This document shows, piece by piece, positions 26,219 through 34,706 of a DNA stretch of 64,000 bases. Below the pieces are notes generated by a model. The model was not told where the DNA came from and made no database searches. It was given only the letters and a program-made list of their open reading frames with translations. Position 1 is the stretch's first letter, and the number at the start of each line of letters is the position of its first letter. The stretch comes from Pseudomonas sputi. GTDB lineage: Bacteria; Pseudomonadota; Gammaproteobacteria; Pseudomonadales; Pseudomonadaceae. The stretch spans positions 62,001 through 126,000 of the forward strand of contig NZ_BQHI01000013.1 in assembly GCF_021603585.1 (NCBI RefSeq). Direction: 5' to 3'. The position numbers were made by a program, and so were the translations under genes.

Positions 26219-26620
26219 TTATCGTGCAGTGATCACCGACAGCTTGGTGATGCCTGCCCGCTCAATCGAAGCCATGGCTCGCGCCACTTCGCCGTAATTC
26301 ACTCCGTCGTCCGCCTGCAATTGCACGCGCACTTCCGGGTCCTTGGCCTTGGCCGATTTGAGGTTGAACTCCAGCAGATCCGGCTGGATTTCGTCCTTGT
26401 TGATAAACAGTTTCCCCGCACCGTCGATGCTCACCACCAACGGGTCTTTCTGCTCGACCGGCGCCACCGCTTCGGTCTTCGGCAGGTTGATCGGTATTGC
26501 GTTGGTCAGCAGCGGCGCGGTGACGATGAACACCACCAGCAGCACCAGCATCACGTCCACCAGCGGCGTCACGTTGATCTCGCTCAGCACCTCGTCGCTG
26601 TCTTGCGTGGAGAAGGCCAT
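26219..26620 (-). CDS. exbD: TonB-system proton channel subunit ExbD
   Basis: A 133-residue inner-membrane protein with a short cytoplasmic N-terminus (SEINVTPLVDVMLVLLVVFIV). Its single membrane helix carries the functionally essential aspartate (LVDVMLVLL). The periplasmic domain follows. With ExbB it converts proton flow into energy for TonB. The exbB-exbD gap is 1 base and tonB is 45 bases upstream of exbB, so the three form one operon reading tonB-exbB-exbD. Sulfur genes on both sides suggest it energises the sulfur-related TonB-dependent receptor at 29421. Confidence 0.9.
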   Translation of the reverse strand: MAFSTQDSDEVLSEINVTPLVDVMLVLLVVFIVTAPLLTNAIPINLPKTEAVAPVEQKDPLVVSIDGAGKLFINKDEIQPDLLEFNLKSAKAKDPEVRVQLQADDGVNYGEVARAMASIERAGITKLSVITAR

Positions 26621-26621
26621 A

Positions 26622-27347
26622 TCAGGACGCCTCCTTCACTTTTATTGCGTTGCCCTGGGCCGCTGCCTTGTGCGCGGTCGGGTGAATCAGCACGCGGAAC
26701 GCGCTCTTTTGCGCCAGGCTGTAGAAGTCGTGGGCAAAGTCCTCCAGGTCCGCCGCCGTCAGTTTCAGACGACGCAAAAAGTAGTTGTAAACCAGCACCG
26801 CCGGCACCGCGACCGCGATCCCCACACCGGTGGCGACCAGCGCCGCCCCGATCGGTCCTGCGACCGTTTCCAGGCTCGCCGAGCCCGCCGCGCTGATGCC
26901 TTTGAGCGCTTCCATGATTCCCCACACCGTGCCGAACAGGCCAATGAACGGCGAGGTGCTGCCAATACTCGCGACCACCGCCAGACCGGTTTCCAGCGAA
27001 CGACGCTCGCGGACGATCTGCTGGCGCAAGGCACGTTCGAGGCGATCCTGATGGTTGATCGCCTGGCTCAGGTCATTGGCCTGCGGCGCCTCGCCCACTT
27101 GTATCGCCGCATAACCGGCCTGTGCCACCCGCGCGGCCGCGCCGGGCTGGGCTTCGCTCAACTCGGCGGCGGAGTCCAGACTCGACGCCGCCCAGAAGCG
27201 CTTGTGAAATTTGCGGTCCTGCGCCTTCAGCCGGCCGAACTGCAGCGCCTTGAGCAATGCCAGCCCCCAGGTGGCGACGGAGAAGACCACCAGCAGCCAG
27301 ATCACCGCGCTTTCGATGGATTCCAGTGGAGATGCCAGTAACGTCAT
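26622..27347 (-). CDS. exbB: TonB-system proton channel subunit ExbB
   Basis: A 241-residue MotA/TolQ/ExbB family protein with three membrane helices: about residues 12-32 (AVIWLLVVFSVATWGLALL), 125-150 (TSPFIGLFGTVWGIMEAL) and 165-195 (GPIGAALVATGVGIAVAVPAV). The family signature FIGLFGTVWGIM is intact. It lacks the long N-terminal extension of some ExbB proteins. It has one internal methionine and no cysteine. Confidence 0.9.
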   Translation of the reverse strand: MTLLASPLESIESAVIWLLVVFSVATWGLALLKALQFGRLKAQDRKFHKRFWAASSLDSAAELSEAQPGAAARVAQAGYAAIQVGEAPQANDLSQAINHQDRLERALRQQIVRERRSLETGLAVVASIGSTSPFIGLFGTVWGIMEALKGISAAGSASLETVAGPIGAALVATGVGIAVAVPAVLVYNYFLRRLKLTAADLEDFAHDFYSLAQKSAFRVLIHPTAHKAAAQGNAIKVKEAS

Positions 27348-27392
27348 GATGTGTTCCCTCGTGTAAACATTTCGCGCGAATTTGGTTTCGGT

Positions 27393-28205
27393 TTAGTGAA
27401 TCTTGAAATCGATGGGTACGCTGACCCAGCCGTCCCGGGCGACATCACCCTGCTTGGCCGGCACGAAGCTCCAGCGCTTCACGGCGTCCAGCGCCGCGTC
27501 GTCGAGCTGTTGCCGGCCACTGCTTTTCTGAATCTGGATCTCGCCCGGTTTGCCGTTGGCCAACACGTGCACCCGGAGCAACACCGTGCCTTCCCAACCG
27601 CGACGCTGGGCCAGCGACGGATATTCCGGCGCCGGGTTCTTCAGGTACGCGGCGTTGGCCGAGGCCGGCGTCACCGGCGCAGGCGCCGCCGGTGCAGGTG
27701 GCGCGGGCGCAGCGACCGGGGCGGCCGGTTGTGGCGGCGCCGGTGGTTGCTCGACCGCTTTGGGCGCCGGTTTCGGTACGGGTTTGGCCACCGGTTTCGG
27801 TTTGGCAATCGGCTTCGGTTTCGGTGGCGGCTTGGTGGCCAGTTCGTCTTCCACCGGCGGCGGTGGCTCGACCACAGGTGCCGGTGGCGGCGGGACAACC
27901 ACAGGCGGCGCCGGGGGTGCCGGGCGCGAAAACTCAATGGTCATCGGTGGAATTTCCGGCGGCACGATCGGCAGCGCCGGCGTCGGATGCTGGTTGATCC
28001 AGTAGATCACCGCGCCGTGCACCACCAGCGCCAGAACGCCGAGCAGAATCGTTTCGCGGCGACTCAGAATGCCCTTGGGCGCACGCTGCAAACGCAGCTG
28101 CCCCAACGGCACGCGATGGGGCCGGCCGAGATCGACCAACTCGCCGCTCGGCGCCTGGCGCCACAGCACCTCCTGTGCGCTGGCGGCGGTCTGAACATTG
28201 CCCAT
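27393..28205 (-). CDS. tonB: TonB energy-transducing protein
   Basis: A 270-residue protein. A cytoplasmic N-terminus of about 50 residues precedes the single membrane anchor (ILLGVLALVVHGAVIYWI). A long proline/alanine/lysine-rich periplasmic spacer follows with EPPPPVEDELATKPPPKPKP-type runs. The C-terminal TonB domain (YLKNPAPEYPSLAQRRGWEG through WSFVPAKQGD) contacts the TonB box of outer-membrane receptors. The long N-terminal cytoplasmic part is typical of TonB variants in Pseudomonas. First gene of the tonB-exbB-exbD operon, probably serving the adjacent receptor. Confidence 0.88.
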   Translation of the reverse strand: MGNVQTAASAQEVLWRQAPSGELVDLGRPHRVPLGQLRLQRAPKGILSRRETILLGVLALVVHGAVIYWINQHPTPALPIVPPEIPPMTIEFSRPAPPAPPVVVPPPPAPVVEPPPPVEDELATKPPPKPKPIAKPKPVAKPVPKPAPKAVEQPPAPPQPAAPVAAPAPPAPAAPAPVTPASANAAYLKNPAPEYPSLAQRRGWEGTVLLRVHVLANGKPGEIQIQKSSGRQQLDDAALDAVKRWSFVPAKQGDVARDGWVSVPIDFKIH

Positions 28206-28584
28206 TGATTGACTCCCTGCGGTCTCTTTGCGTTTTTTCGCTTAGCCGATTCGCCGTTTGTTGAATCCCCCACGGCGTGATCGATGGGGCAATCATTGGG
28301 CCCGCGGCTTATCTCCGAAAGTAATCTTTCATGTTATGGATAGACGTTTATGGAATACATGAACCGGTCATTTCCGCCGGAGCCACGGCCTGCAAGGCTT
28401 TCAGCGATTCGTCGAAATCGACATGCTTTCCCGGCATAAAAAGTATTCATCCAAGGCATCGGTTGATCGATGACCCGGGATTCAGTGACCACTCATAACG
28501 AGGTGATCGTTGACGGACTTTTTAAAAGGCAAATAAAAAGGCCGATGCATGTTTAATGCCCCGGCCGTCGATTGACGCAATTTC
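28206..28584. other. 379-base intergenic region upstream of tonB
   Basis: No coding sequence is apparent. It contains a TTATGGA direct repeat near 28335-28350. At 28421-28460 the patch CATGCTTTCCCGG...AAGGCATCG loosely resembles the left half of the 40-bp element found in the sulfate-ester cluster; that resemblance is weak. It must contain the tonB promoter, which I could not place with confidence. Confidence 0.5.
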
Positions 28585-28928
28585 TTATTGCTTAAGAAAC
28601 TCCCCACCCAAGTTTACAACTTCACCATCGAAGTTCACGCGGGAGCCGGTAGCCCGGAGTTTCGCGTAGTTGTGATCGGGCGAAAACAGCGTCCAGATCT
28701 GATAACCGCTATTTCCGTTCTGAGCCAGCACCGCGATTGTGATCGGGTTGTCGGTGCTGTTCTGGAAGTGGTAGTTCCCCAGCGGATGTCGTCACTCACG
28801 CCACCCTGGCTGAGGGTGCCGCTAAAGCGGCCATTGGAATCATTGCCGTCGGTGATAACCAGCTTGGCGCCAGAGTTGGCATTTACATAAGTGCCGTTAA
28901 GGCGCGACAACCCATCATCGGGTAACAC
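28585..28928 (-). pseudogene. Frameshifted small beta-rich protein, possibly avidin-like
   Basis: Two reading frames on the minus strand join into one plausible protein of about 114 residues. The first gives LNGTYVNANSGAKLVITDG and GRFSGTLSQGGVSDDIRWG. The second continues NYHFQNSTDNPITIAVLAQN and GYQIWTLFSPDHNYAKLRAT to a TAA at 28585. The switch falls at a run of four C (28777-28780); one more base there restores a single frame, so this is either a recent mutation or a base-calling error. The N-terminal pattern G-T-Y-x-N-x-x-G-x-x-L-x-I...F-x-G-T recalls the first strands of streptavidin-type barrels, which is suggestive only. The start (GTG at 28928) is uncertain and has no clear ribosome-binding site. 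Confidence 0.5.
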
Positions 28929-29038
28929 ATATAAAACAACGCCACACCTGTCAGGTTTGACAGGTGACAGGCCTTCGCTTTTGTCTCATAAACAAAAACG
29001 ATGTTCCGGGTCTATCGATCTGTTCAAGGAGATTCGCC

Positions 29039-29404
29039 ATGAAAACCAGACGCCTGATTTGCTTTTTACTTCTAATGCTTCCGGCCTGCATGCAGGTCGC
29101 ACAAGCCGATACCACGGCGCTGACCGACGACCCGCTCAACGCCGTACCTATCGAAGGGCGCGTGACTCGCTCGGGGTCACAGCTTGCCCTTTCGGTATCG
29201 GTTCATAACAAAACCGCCGCCCCGATCAATGTCTTCCAGGGCGGCACAAAAAATCTCGTTCAACCCAAAGACTCCTGGACTTCGGATTACTCGAAAGGTG
29301 TCGTAACCCTGACGACCACCGGAAAGGATTCGAAAATCTTGTTCGTAATCGCCGAAGGACGAAGCTCCAAGTGCAAAAGCGAACTTTGTCTGACAGTGCA
29401 GTGA
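29039..29404 (+). CDS. Small exported protein of unknown function
   Basis: A 121-residue protein with a signal peptide (MKTRRLICFLLLMLPACMQV, possible cleavage after AQA; the LPAC could alternatively act as a lipobox). The mature part is beta-rich (GRVTRSGSQLALSVSVHNKT, APINVFQGGTKNLVQ) and ends with two closely spaced cysteines (KCKSELCLTVQ) that could form a disulfide. AAGGAG lies about 9 bases before the ATG. It converges with the TonB-dependent receptor gene. No family recognised. Confidence 0.65.
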   Translation: MKTRRLICFLLLMLPACMQVAQADTTALTDDPLNAVPIEGRVTRSGSQLALSVSVHNKTAAPINVFQGGTKNLVQPKDSWTSDYSKGVVTLTTTGKDSKILFVIAEGRSSKCKSELCLTVQ

Positions 29405-29420
29405 CTTCCTGCGCAAGGCC

Positions 29421-31781
29421 TCAGAAGTCGTAGCGACCGGTGACGCCGAGGGTGCGCGGCGTACCGAGCAGGCCTTCATAGCCGCCGTTGCCGCCGGTCC
29501 ACAGAGTCGTGTAGTAGGTTTTGTCGAAGGCGTTTTTCAGCCACAGCGAGACGTCCCACTGACCCTGATTGAAATCGCCGCGCAGGCCGGTGGAGAGATT
29601 GACCACTGCGTAGCTCGGGATCTGGCCGTAGTCGGAATCCTCGACCGTGCCCACTGCTTTGGAGCGGAATGCGTAGCTGCCGGTGACATAAGGTTGCAGG
29701 CCGTTATCCAGATTCCATTCGTACTTGCCGTTGGCGTTGCCGATCCATTTCGAGGCGCCGACCACCTGATGGCCGCTGAGGTCGCACGAGGCCGGAGCAC
29801 CCGGTGCCTGGCTGACTTCCGGCGGGCACGGCGCGTCCTTGTAAGAGAGATAGCTGACGTCGTTGTACGAGCCGTTGAAGTTCAGCGTCAGGCCGCGCAG
29901 CGGAATCAAGGTGCTTTCGAACTCGACCCCGCGCGAGCGCACCGAGCCGGCGTTGGTCAGGTATTGCACACGGTTGACGTCGTCGTAGGCGTTGGTCTGG
30001 TAGGCGTTGACCTGAGTCCAGAACACGTTGGCGTTGAGCTGCAAGCGACGATCCCACAGCGTGCTCTTGAAGCCGAGTTCGGCGTTGTTGGCGCGCTCGG
30101 TGCCGATCAGTAGCGAGTCAGCTCCAGCAGTTGGTGCGGAACCCACCACAAGGTTGACCCCGCCCGATTTTTCGCCGTGAGACAGCGTGGCGTAGCCGAG
30201 CAGATCATCGGTGAAGCGATAGCTGAGGTTGAGCAATCCGGACGGGCTGGAGCTGTACTGGTTCAAATCGCCGGAATCGTAGGCGCCGGTCCGGCCGCGT
30301 CGCGCGGTGGCTGCGGCACCCGTGACAGCGGCGCCACCGACCGGCGCATCACGATTGACCCAGGCGTTCTTCTCTTCGTAGGTGCCACGCACCCCGGCGG
30401 TGAAATCCAGACGCGGGGTCAGGTGCCAGGTGCCTTGGGCGAACAACGCGAAACTGTCGGTCTTGATATGGCCACGTCCGACGCTGTTGACGTTGGCCAG
30501 CGCACCCCGTGGCGTGCCGTTCCAGATGTCCGCCTGCGGGCCGTAATAGGCGAAGGATTTGTTGTCCAGATCCGAGCCGAAGTAATAAGCGCCGAGGACG
30601 TAATCGAAGAACTCGCCCTTGGGCGACGCGAGGCGAAATTCCTGGGAGTACTGCTTGTCTTCCACCGACACCCCGGCGTTGTAGGTCGCCGGCACATTGA
30701 GGCCATCGTCGTTGCGCGGGGTGAAATTCCAGAAGCGGTAGGAACTGACCGAGGTCAGGGTGAAGTCGCTCGGCAGGGTCCAGTTGGCCTCCACCGATGT
30801 GCCGCCCTGATGCACGGTGACATGCTGGTCGTTGTCCAGATTGACCTTGCGATGCGAGCCGTTGACCAGCGTCGCGCCGGCAGCGGCGGCGCGGGCCGAG
30901 TAGAGATTGACGCCATTGATGGTCGGCCCGGTGTTGTACAGCACGCGGGTGCCGGCGCTGGAATCCTCTTCGTTGTAGTCACCGATCCAGCGCAGGTTGA
31001 AATTCTCGTTGGGCTTGAACAGCAGTTGCGCCCGGAAGCCGTCGCGGGAACCGCCGTTCAGGTCATGGCCGTTGAATTCGTTCTTGATGTCGCCGTCGCT
31101 GCGGGTGCGATAGGCAGAGATGCGTCCGGCCAACTGATCGTTGAGCGGCCCGGAAAGCGTGCCCTTGGTCTGGAAGTAACCGTCCTCGCCGACCGACGTC
31201 TCGATGCTGCGCTCCGGGGTGAAACTCGGGGCGCGGGTGCCGATGTTGATCACCCCGGCGGTGGTGTTCTTGCCGAACAACGTCCCCTGCGGCCCGCGCA
31301 GGACTTCGAGTTGTTCGATGTCCATCAGGTCGAACACCGCCATCCCCGGACGGCCCAGATACACGTTGTCGATGTACAACCCGACGCTGCCTTCCAGACC
31401 GTCACTGGCCGGGTTGTTGCCCAGGCCCCGGATCGACACGCTGGACTGGCGCGCATGCATGTAGGCGACGTTGACGCTGGGCACCAGTTGCTGCAGATCC
31501 TGAATCCGGTAGACCCGTTGCGTCTCCAGAGTCTGGCCGCTGACCACACTCATTGGCGTCGGCACGTCCTGAGAACTTTCTTCGCGACGGCGGGTGGTGA
31601 CGGTCACGGTTTCCAGTTGCGAAGTGGCGTTCGCGGTCTTGCCTGCCGGTGCCGGCGCGGGAGTTTCTGCCTCAGCGGCGTAGCCGTGGGTCCAACTGGC
31701 ACTCCCCGCCAGCAACAGGGCCAGAGGCAGGCGTTTGAGCCGTCGTGGCGGCGGCGGTGAAGCGAGGTTCAACGGACTCAT
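29421..31781 (-). CDS. TonB-dependent outer-membrane receptor, SftP-like
   Basis: A 786-residue receptor. The start at 31781 has AGGAGCAG upstream and opens a signal peptide ending near GYAAEA. The TonB box is around LETVTVTTRRREESSQDVP. The plug domain (about residues 60-190) includes VSIRGLGNNPASDGLEGSVGLYIDNVYLGRPG and QGTLFGKNTTAGVINI. The 22-strand barrel ends in LGVTGRYDF with a terminal phenylalanine. It belongs to the TonB receptors for non-siderophore ligands. Position, next to LysR, sulfatase and atsRBC genes, matches SftP of the P. putida sulfate-ester regulon, so uptake of sulfate esters is the likely role. It is divergent from the LysR gene at 31947. Confidence 0.85.
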   Translation of the reverse strand: MSPLNLASPPPPRRLKRLPLALLLAGSASWTHGYAAEAETPAPAPAGKTANATSQLETVTVTTRRREESSQDVPTPMSVVSGQTLETQRVYRIQDLQQLVPSVNVAYMHARQSSVSIRGLGNNPASDGLEGSVGLYIDNVYLGRPGMAVFDLMDIEQLEVLRGPQGTLFGKNTTAGVINIGTRAPSFTPERSIETSVGEDGYFQTKGTLSGPLNDQLAGRISAYRTRSDGDIKNEFNGHDLNGGSRDGFRAQLLFKPNENFNLRWIGDYNEEDSSAGTRVLYNTGPTINGVNLYSARAAAAGATLVNGSHRKVNLDNDQHVTVHQGGTSVEANWTLPSDFTLTSVSSYRFWNFTPRNDDGLNVPATYNAGVSVEDKQYSQEFRLASPKGEFFDYVLGAYYFGSDLDNKSFAYYGPQADIWNGTPRGALANVNSVGRGHIKTDSFALFAQGTWHLTPRLDFTAGVRGTYEEKNAWVNRDAPVGGAAVTGAAATARRGRTGAYDSGDLNQYSSSPSGLLNLSYRFTDDLLGYATLSHGEKSGGVNLVVGSAPTAGADSLLIGTERANNAELGFKSTLWDRRLQLNANVFWTQVNAYQTNAYDDVNRVQYLTNAGSVRSRGVEFESTLIPLRGLTLNFNGSYNDVSYLSYKDAPCPPEVSQAPGAPASCDLSGHQVVGASKWIGNANGKYEWNLDNGLQPYVTGSYAFRSKAVGTVEDSDYGQIPSYAVVNLSTGLRGDFNQGQWDVSLWLKNAFDKTYYTTLWTGGNGGYEGLLGTPRTLGVTGRYDF

Positions 31782-31825
31782 GGGACTGCTCCTGGTCAAA
31801 AAACACGCAGACATCTTCCGTGCCG

Positions 31826-31858
31826 CATATTCTTTTAAGTTATTTATTTATGTTTTTA
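31826..31858. promoter_or_regulatory. AT-rich motif of the ATATTC type before the TonB receptor
   Basis: CATATTCTTTTAAGTTA then TTTATTTATGTTTTTA, 45 bases upstream of the receptor start. With one gap it matches the patch at 6885-6920 before the SfnB operon. It is a candidate site for a shared sulfur-starvation activator. Confidence 0.4.
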
Positions 31859-31904
31859 CAAAGATTTACTGCATAAGAGATTGCCTTTATAAGGAGTCGA
31901 CCTA

Positions 31905-31954
31905 ATGCATATCCAATGCATTTCCCGGATATTTTTTATGTGAAAAATGCATAT
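31905..31954. promoter_or_regulatory. 40-bp composite element, copy 1 (31915-31954), with an extra ATGCAT half-site
   Basis: Left part AATGCATTTC, centre ATATTTTTTATG, right part ATGCATAT, total 40 bases, overlapping the start codon of the LysR gene. Ten bases further upstream is another ATGCAT; ATGCATATCCAATGCAT (31905-31921) is the reverse complement, at 15 of 17 positions, of 38003-38019 beside copy 2. Confidence 0.6.
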
Positions 31955-32891
31955 CGACTTGCGCCAACTCAGACACTTCATCGCCCTTGCCGAACAACGC
32001 AGCTTCGTCGCCGGTGCGCAGGCGGTGAATCTGTCGCAGTCGGCGTTCAGCCGTAGCATTCAGGCGCTGGAGCACAGCGTCGGTTGCCAGTTGGTGGATC
32101 GCGGGCGCAAGGAGTTACCACCGACCAAACAGGGCCATGTGCTGCTTGAACACGCGCGGCGACTGGTCAGCGGCGCGCAACAGATGGCCAACGAGATCAG
32201 CCAGTTCAACGGGCTGGAGACGGGGGAATTACGCTTTGGTTGCGGCCCTGCGCCGGCGGCGGGATTAATCCCGCGAGCCATTGGCAGCTTCATCGGCCGA
32301 TACCCGAAAGCGCGGGTGCATTACCAGGTTGATGACTGGCAGAGCCTGAGCAAAAGACTGCTGAGCGAGGAGTTCGAATTCTTCGTCGCCGACACTCGGC
32401 ACTTCGAGGCGGATCCGGATTATCTGACCCACCGCTTGCGGCCACGCAAATGGCATTTCTGCTGCCGCGCCGGGCATCCGCTGGGCGCTTTCGAGCGAGT
32501 CACGGCAGAGCAACTGATGAGTTATCCACTGGCCGTGAGCATTCGCCCGCCAAACCTGCGCAAGGTCATCGTCGACCTCAGTGGCCGGCCGGATTTCGTC
32601 CCGAACGTAGAGTGCGAGAACAGCGCCAGCCTGCTCGGCGTGGTGCTGCGCTCCGATGCGATCGGCATCGTCGGCGCCTATTCGGATGCGCTGCACCAGG
32701 CCCGGGGTGAACTGGTGCGCTTGAAGGTCGAAGGGTTGGCGGATGATCTCGAGGAGCTCTACACCCGTTACGGCATTGTCAGCCGCGCCGGGTATCGGTT
32801 GTCGCCATTGGCCGAGGCGATGATCGAGCAGATCAAGGCGATTGATGCCGTGGAAGAAGAGGTGTGTTCGCTGGCGAACCTCGCCGTCTGA
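31947..32891 (+). CDS. LysR-type regulator, candidate SftR
   Basis: A 314-residue LysR regulator. The winged helix-turn-helix is at residues 3-60 (MHIDLRQLRHFIALAEQRSF, NLSQSAFSRSIQALE). The C-terminal inducer-binding domain has the RFGCGPAPAAGLIPRAI stretch that opens LysR effector domains. It is divergent from the TonB receptor gene. In P. putida, SftR is a LysR repressor of sulfate-ester genes located beside sftP, so this is the best candidate for the local regulator. Its own start codon lies inside the 40-bp element, consistent with autorepression. It is clearly paralogous to the regulator at 35863, and which of the two is the SftR counterpart cannot be decided here. Confidence 0.82.
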   Translation: MHIDLRQLRHFIALAEQRSFVAGAQAVNLSQSAFSRSIQALEHSVGCQLVDRGRKELPPTKQGHVLLEHARRLVSGAQQMANEISQFNGLETGELRFGCGPAPAAGLIPRAIGSFIGRYPKARVHYQVDDWQSLSKRLLSEEFEFFVADTRHFEADPDYLTHRLRPRKWHFCCRAGHPLGAFERVTAEQLMSYPLAVSIRPPNLRKVIVDLSGRPDFVPNVECENSASLLGVVLRSDAIGIVGAYSDALHQARGELVRLKVEGLADDLEELYTRYGIVSRAGYRLSPLAEAMIEQIKAIDAVEEEVCSLANLAV

Positions 32892-32896
32892 CACAC

Positions 32897-32969
32897 CGCC
32901 TTCGCGAGCGAGCGCGCTCCCACAGGAGTACGCGTTCCAAATGTGAGAGCGGGCTTGCTCGCGAAGGCG
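32897..32969. repeat. Pseudomonas REP pair in inverted orientation
   Basis: CGCCTTCGCGAGC and GCTCGCGAAGGCG, 13-bp perfect arms, each attached to a GCGCTCCCACA/TGTGAGAGCG-type core. This is the typical Pseudomonas REP doublet, lying right after the LysR stop. It probably forms a hairpin in the transcript. Confidence 0.8.
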
Positions 32970-32982
32970 TCGCCACGGCCAA

Positions 32983-33022
32983 CGATGCATTCGCTGCATA
33001 TAACCCATTCCCCGAATGCACT
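32983..33022. promoter_or_regulatory. 40-bp composite element, copy 4 (reverse orientation), before the PMH-like sulfatase
   Basis: Read on the minus strand it begins AGTGCATTCGGGGAAT and ends GCGAATGCATCG, with TATATGC in the centre; 26 of 40 bases agree with copy 2. It lies 59 bases upstream of the sulfatase start, a usual place for an operator. This is the most diverged copy. Confidence 0.5.
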
Positions 33023-33081
33023 TGCCGAACACCCTCGCCGAAAGCGAAAAACCTCGCCTGTCTTTCTGACTGGTGAACCCC

Positions 33082-34692
33082 ATGCCCACCCCGCAAAACC
33101 CTGTGCGCAACGTGCTGTACATCATGTGCGATCAACTGCGCCGCGATTACCTGTCCTGCTACGGCCACCCGCACCTGCACACCCCGAACATCGATCGCCT
33201 GGCCGCCGCCGGCGTGCGCTTCAGCCGCGCCTACACCCAGGGCACGATCTGCGGACCGTCGCGGATGTCGGCCTACACCGGGCGTTATGTCAGCAGCCAT
33301 CAGGTGGCGTGGAATGCCGTACCGCTGCCGCTGGAAGAACTGACCATCGGCGATTACCTGCGCCCTCACGGCATTCGTACCGCGCTGGTCGGCAAGACCC
33401 ACGCCACGGCCAACGTGGATGCCTTGCAGCGGTTGGCGATCAACCCTGAAAGCGCCCACGCCGAAGTGCTCAATGAAGTCGGCTTCGAGCCGTACTTGCG
33501 TCACGACGGCATCTTCCCCGACGACCCGCTGTTCGATGACAAACGCGAATCCGCGCCCTACACCCACTACCTGCGCGAGCAGGGTTTCGAAGGGCGTAAC
33601 CCCTGGCACGACTGGGCCAACGCGGCCGAAGGCGACAACGGCGAAATCCTCAGCGGCTGGAAAATGCGCAATGCCCATTTGCCGGCGCGAATTCCCGAGC
33701 AACATTCAGAGACTGTCTACACTACAAATCGAGCCATCGACTTCATCGGTGAGCAAGGTGAAAAACCGTGGTTTTTACACCTGTCCTACATCAAACCCCA
33801 CTGGCCCTACATCGTACCGGCGCCGTACCACACTTTGTACAGTACGAAATCGATTCTCGAACCGGTACGTAATGCCTCTCCAAGCGACCACCCGGTCTAT
33901 CAGGCCTTTCGCCAGCATGAGGAAAGCCTGAATTTCTCCAAAGATCCGGTACGACTGAACGTGATCCCGACGTACATGGGCCTGGTCAAACAGGTCGATG
34001 ATCAGTTGGGCCGGCTGTTCGATTTCCTGCAAAGCAACGGACGCTGGGAGGACACGCTGATCGTGTTTACCAGCGATCACGGCGATTTTCTGGGCGATCA
34101 CTGGCTGGGCGAGAAGGAGTTTTTGCTGGAGCAGGCGGTGGGGGTTCCATTGATCGTGCGCGACCCGCGTGCGGCGGCGGATGTCACACGGGGCACCGTG
34201 GATGAACGTCTGGCGGAAACCATCGATGGCGTGCCGACCTTTCTCGAAGCACTGGGCGTGACCGGCGCCGAGCATCGGCTTGAAGGTCGCTCGCTGATTC
34301 CGTTGCTGCACGGTGAAACTGCGGACTGGCGCCGCTATGCAATCAGTGAATACGACTACGCCTTCCAGGCCCCGGCACGTGAGCGTCTCGGCCAGCCGAT
34401 CGACCGTTGCCGGATGACGATGGTGCGCAGCGAGCGCTGGAAATACCTGGCATACGACGGCTTCCGGCCGCAGCTTTTCGATCTGTTGAATGATCCGCAG
34501 GAGCTGCAGGATCTGGGCGCAGACCCGGCGTATGCGGCGGTGCGCGAAGAGCATGCGGGGTATCTGTTCGAGTGGCTGCGCGGGTTGAAGCGGCGCACGA
34601 CCATCAGCCATCAGGAGATTGATGTGCGTGGGCAGCGGTTTCGTTATGGGGAGCCGGAGACCGAGAAAATCGTTCAGATTGGCGTTTGGTGA
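33082..34692 (+). CDS. Type I sulfatase/phosphonate monoester hydrolase-like enzyme
   Basis: A 536-residue alkaline-phosphatase-superfamily hydrolase. The metal-binding opening is VLYIMCDQLRRDYLSCYG. TICGPSRMSAYTGRY contains the C-x-x-S-R sulfatase motif whose cysteine is converted to formylglycine. Later come FLHLSYIKPHWPY and IVFTSDHGDFLGDH, the second metal-binding aspartate-histidine pair. Overall it resembles phosphonate monoester hydrolases with promiscuous sulfatase activity more than AtsA. No signal peptide, so cytoplasmic. The ATG at 33082 was taken over an in-frame GTG three codons earlier. No formylglycine-generating enzyme is in the window. Likely substrate is a sulfate ester, judging from the locus. 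Confidence 0.82.
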   Translation: MPTPQNPVRNVLYIMCDQLRRDYLSCYGHPHLHTPNIDRLAAAGVRFSRAYTQGTICGPSRMSAYTGRYVSSHQVAWNAVPLPLEELTIGDYLRPHGIRTALVGKTHATANVDALQRLAINPESAHAEVLNEVGFEPYLRHDGIFPDDPLFDDKRESAPYTHYLREQGFEGRNPWHDWANAAEGDNGEILSGWKMRNAHLPARIPEQHSETVYTTNRAIDFIGEQGEKPWFLHLSYIKPHWPYIVPAPYHTLYSTKSILEPVRNASPSDHPVYQAFRQHEESLNFSKDPVRLNVIPTYMGLVKQVDDQLGRLFDFLQSNGRWEDTLIVFTSDHGDFLGDHWLGEKEFLLEQAVGVPLIVRDPRAAADVTRGTVDERLAETIDGVPTFLEALGVTGAEHRLEGRSLIPLLHGETADWRRYAISEYDYAFQAPARERLGQPIDRCRMTMVRSERWKYLAYDGFRPQLFDLLNDPQELQDLGADPAYAAVREEHAGYLFEWLRGLKRRTTISHQEIDVRGQRFRYGEPETEKIVQIGVW

Positions 34693-34706
34693 TCGAGGCT
34701 GCTGTT

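Noticed and set aside
28421-28462. Fifth copy of the 40-bp element upstream of tonB
   Set aside because: Only the CATGC-TTTCCCGG left part fits, and it needs a gap; the centre and right blocks do not align.
32897-32969. CRISPR-like repeats in REP-rich intergenic regions (also 44448, 47665)
   Set aside because: Only inverted pairs or single palindromes are present, with no regular spacer array and no cas genes in the window.
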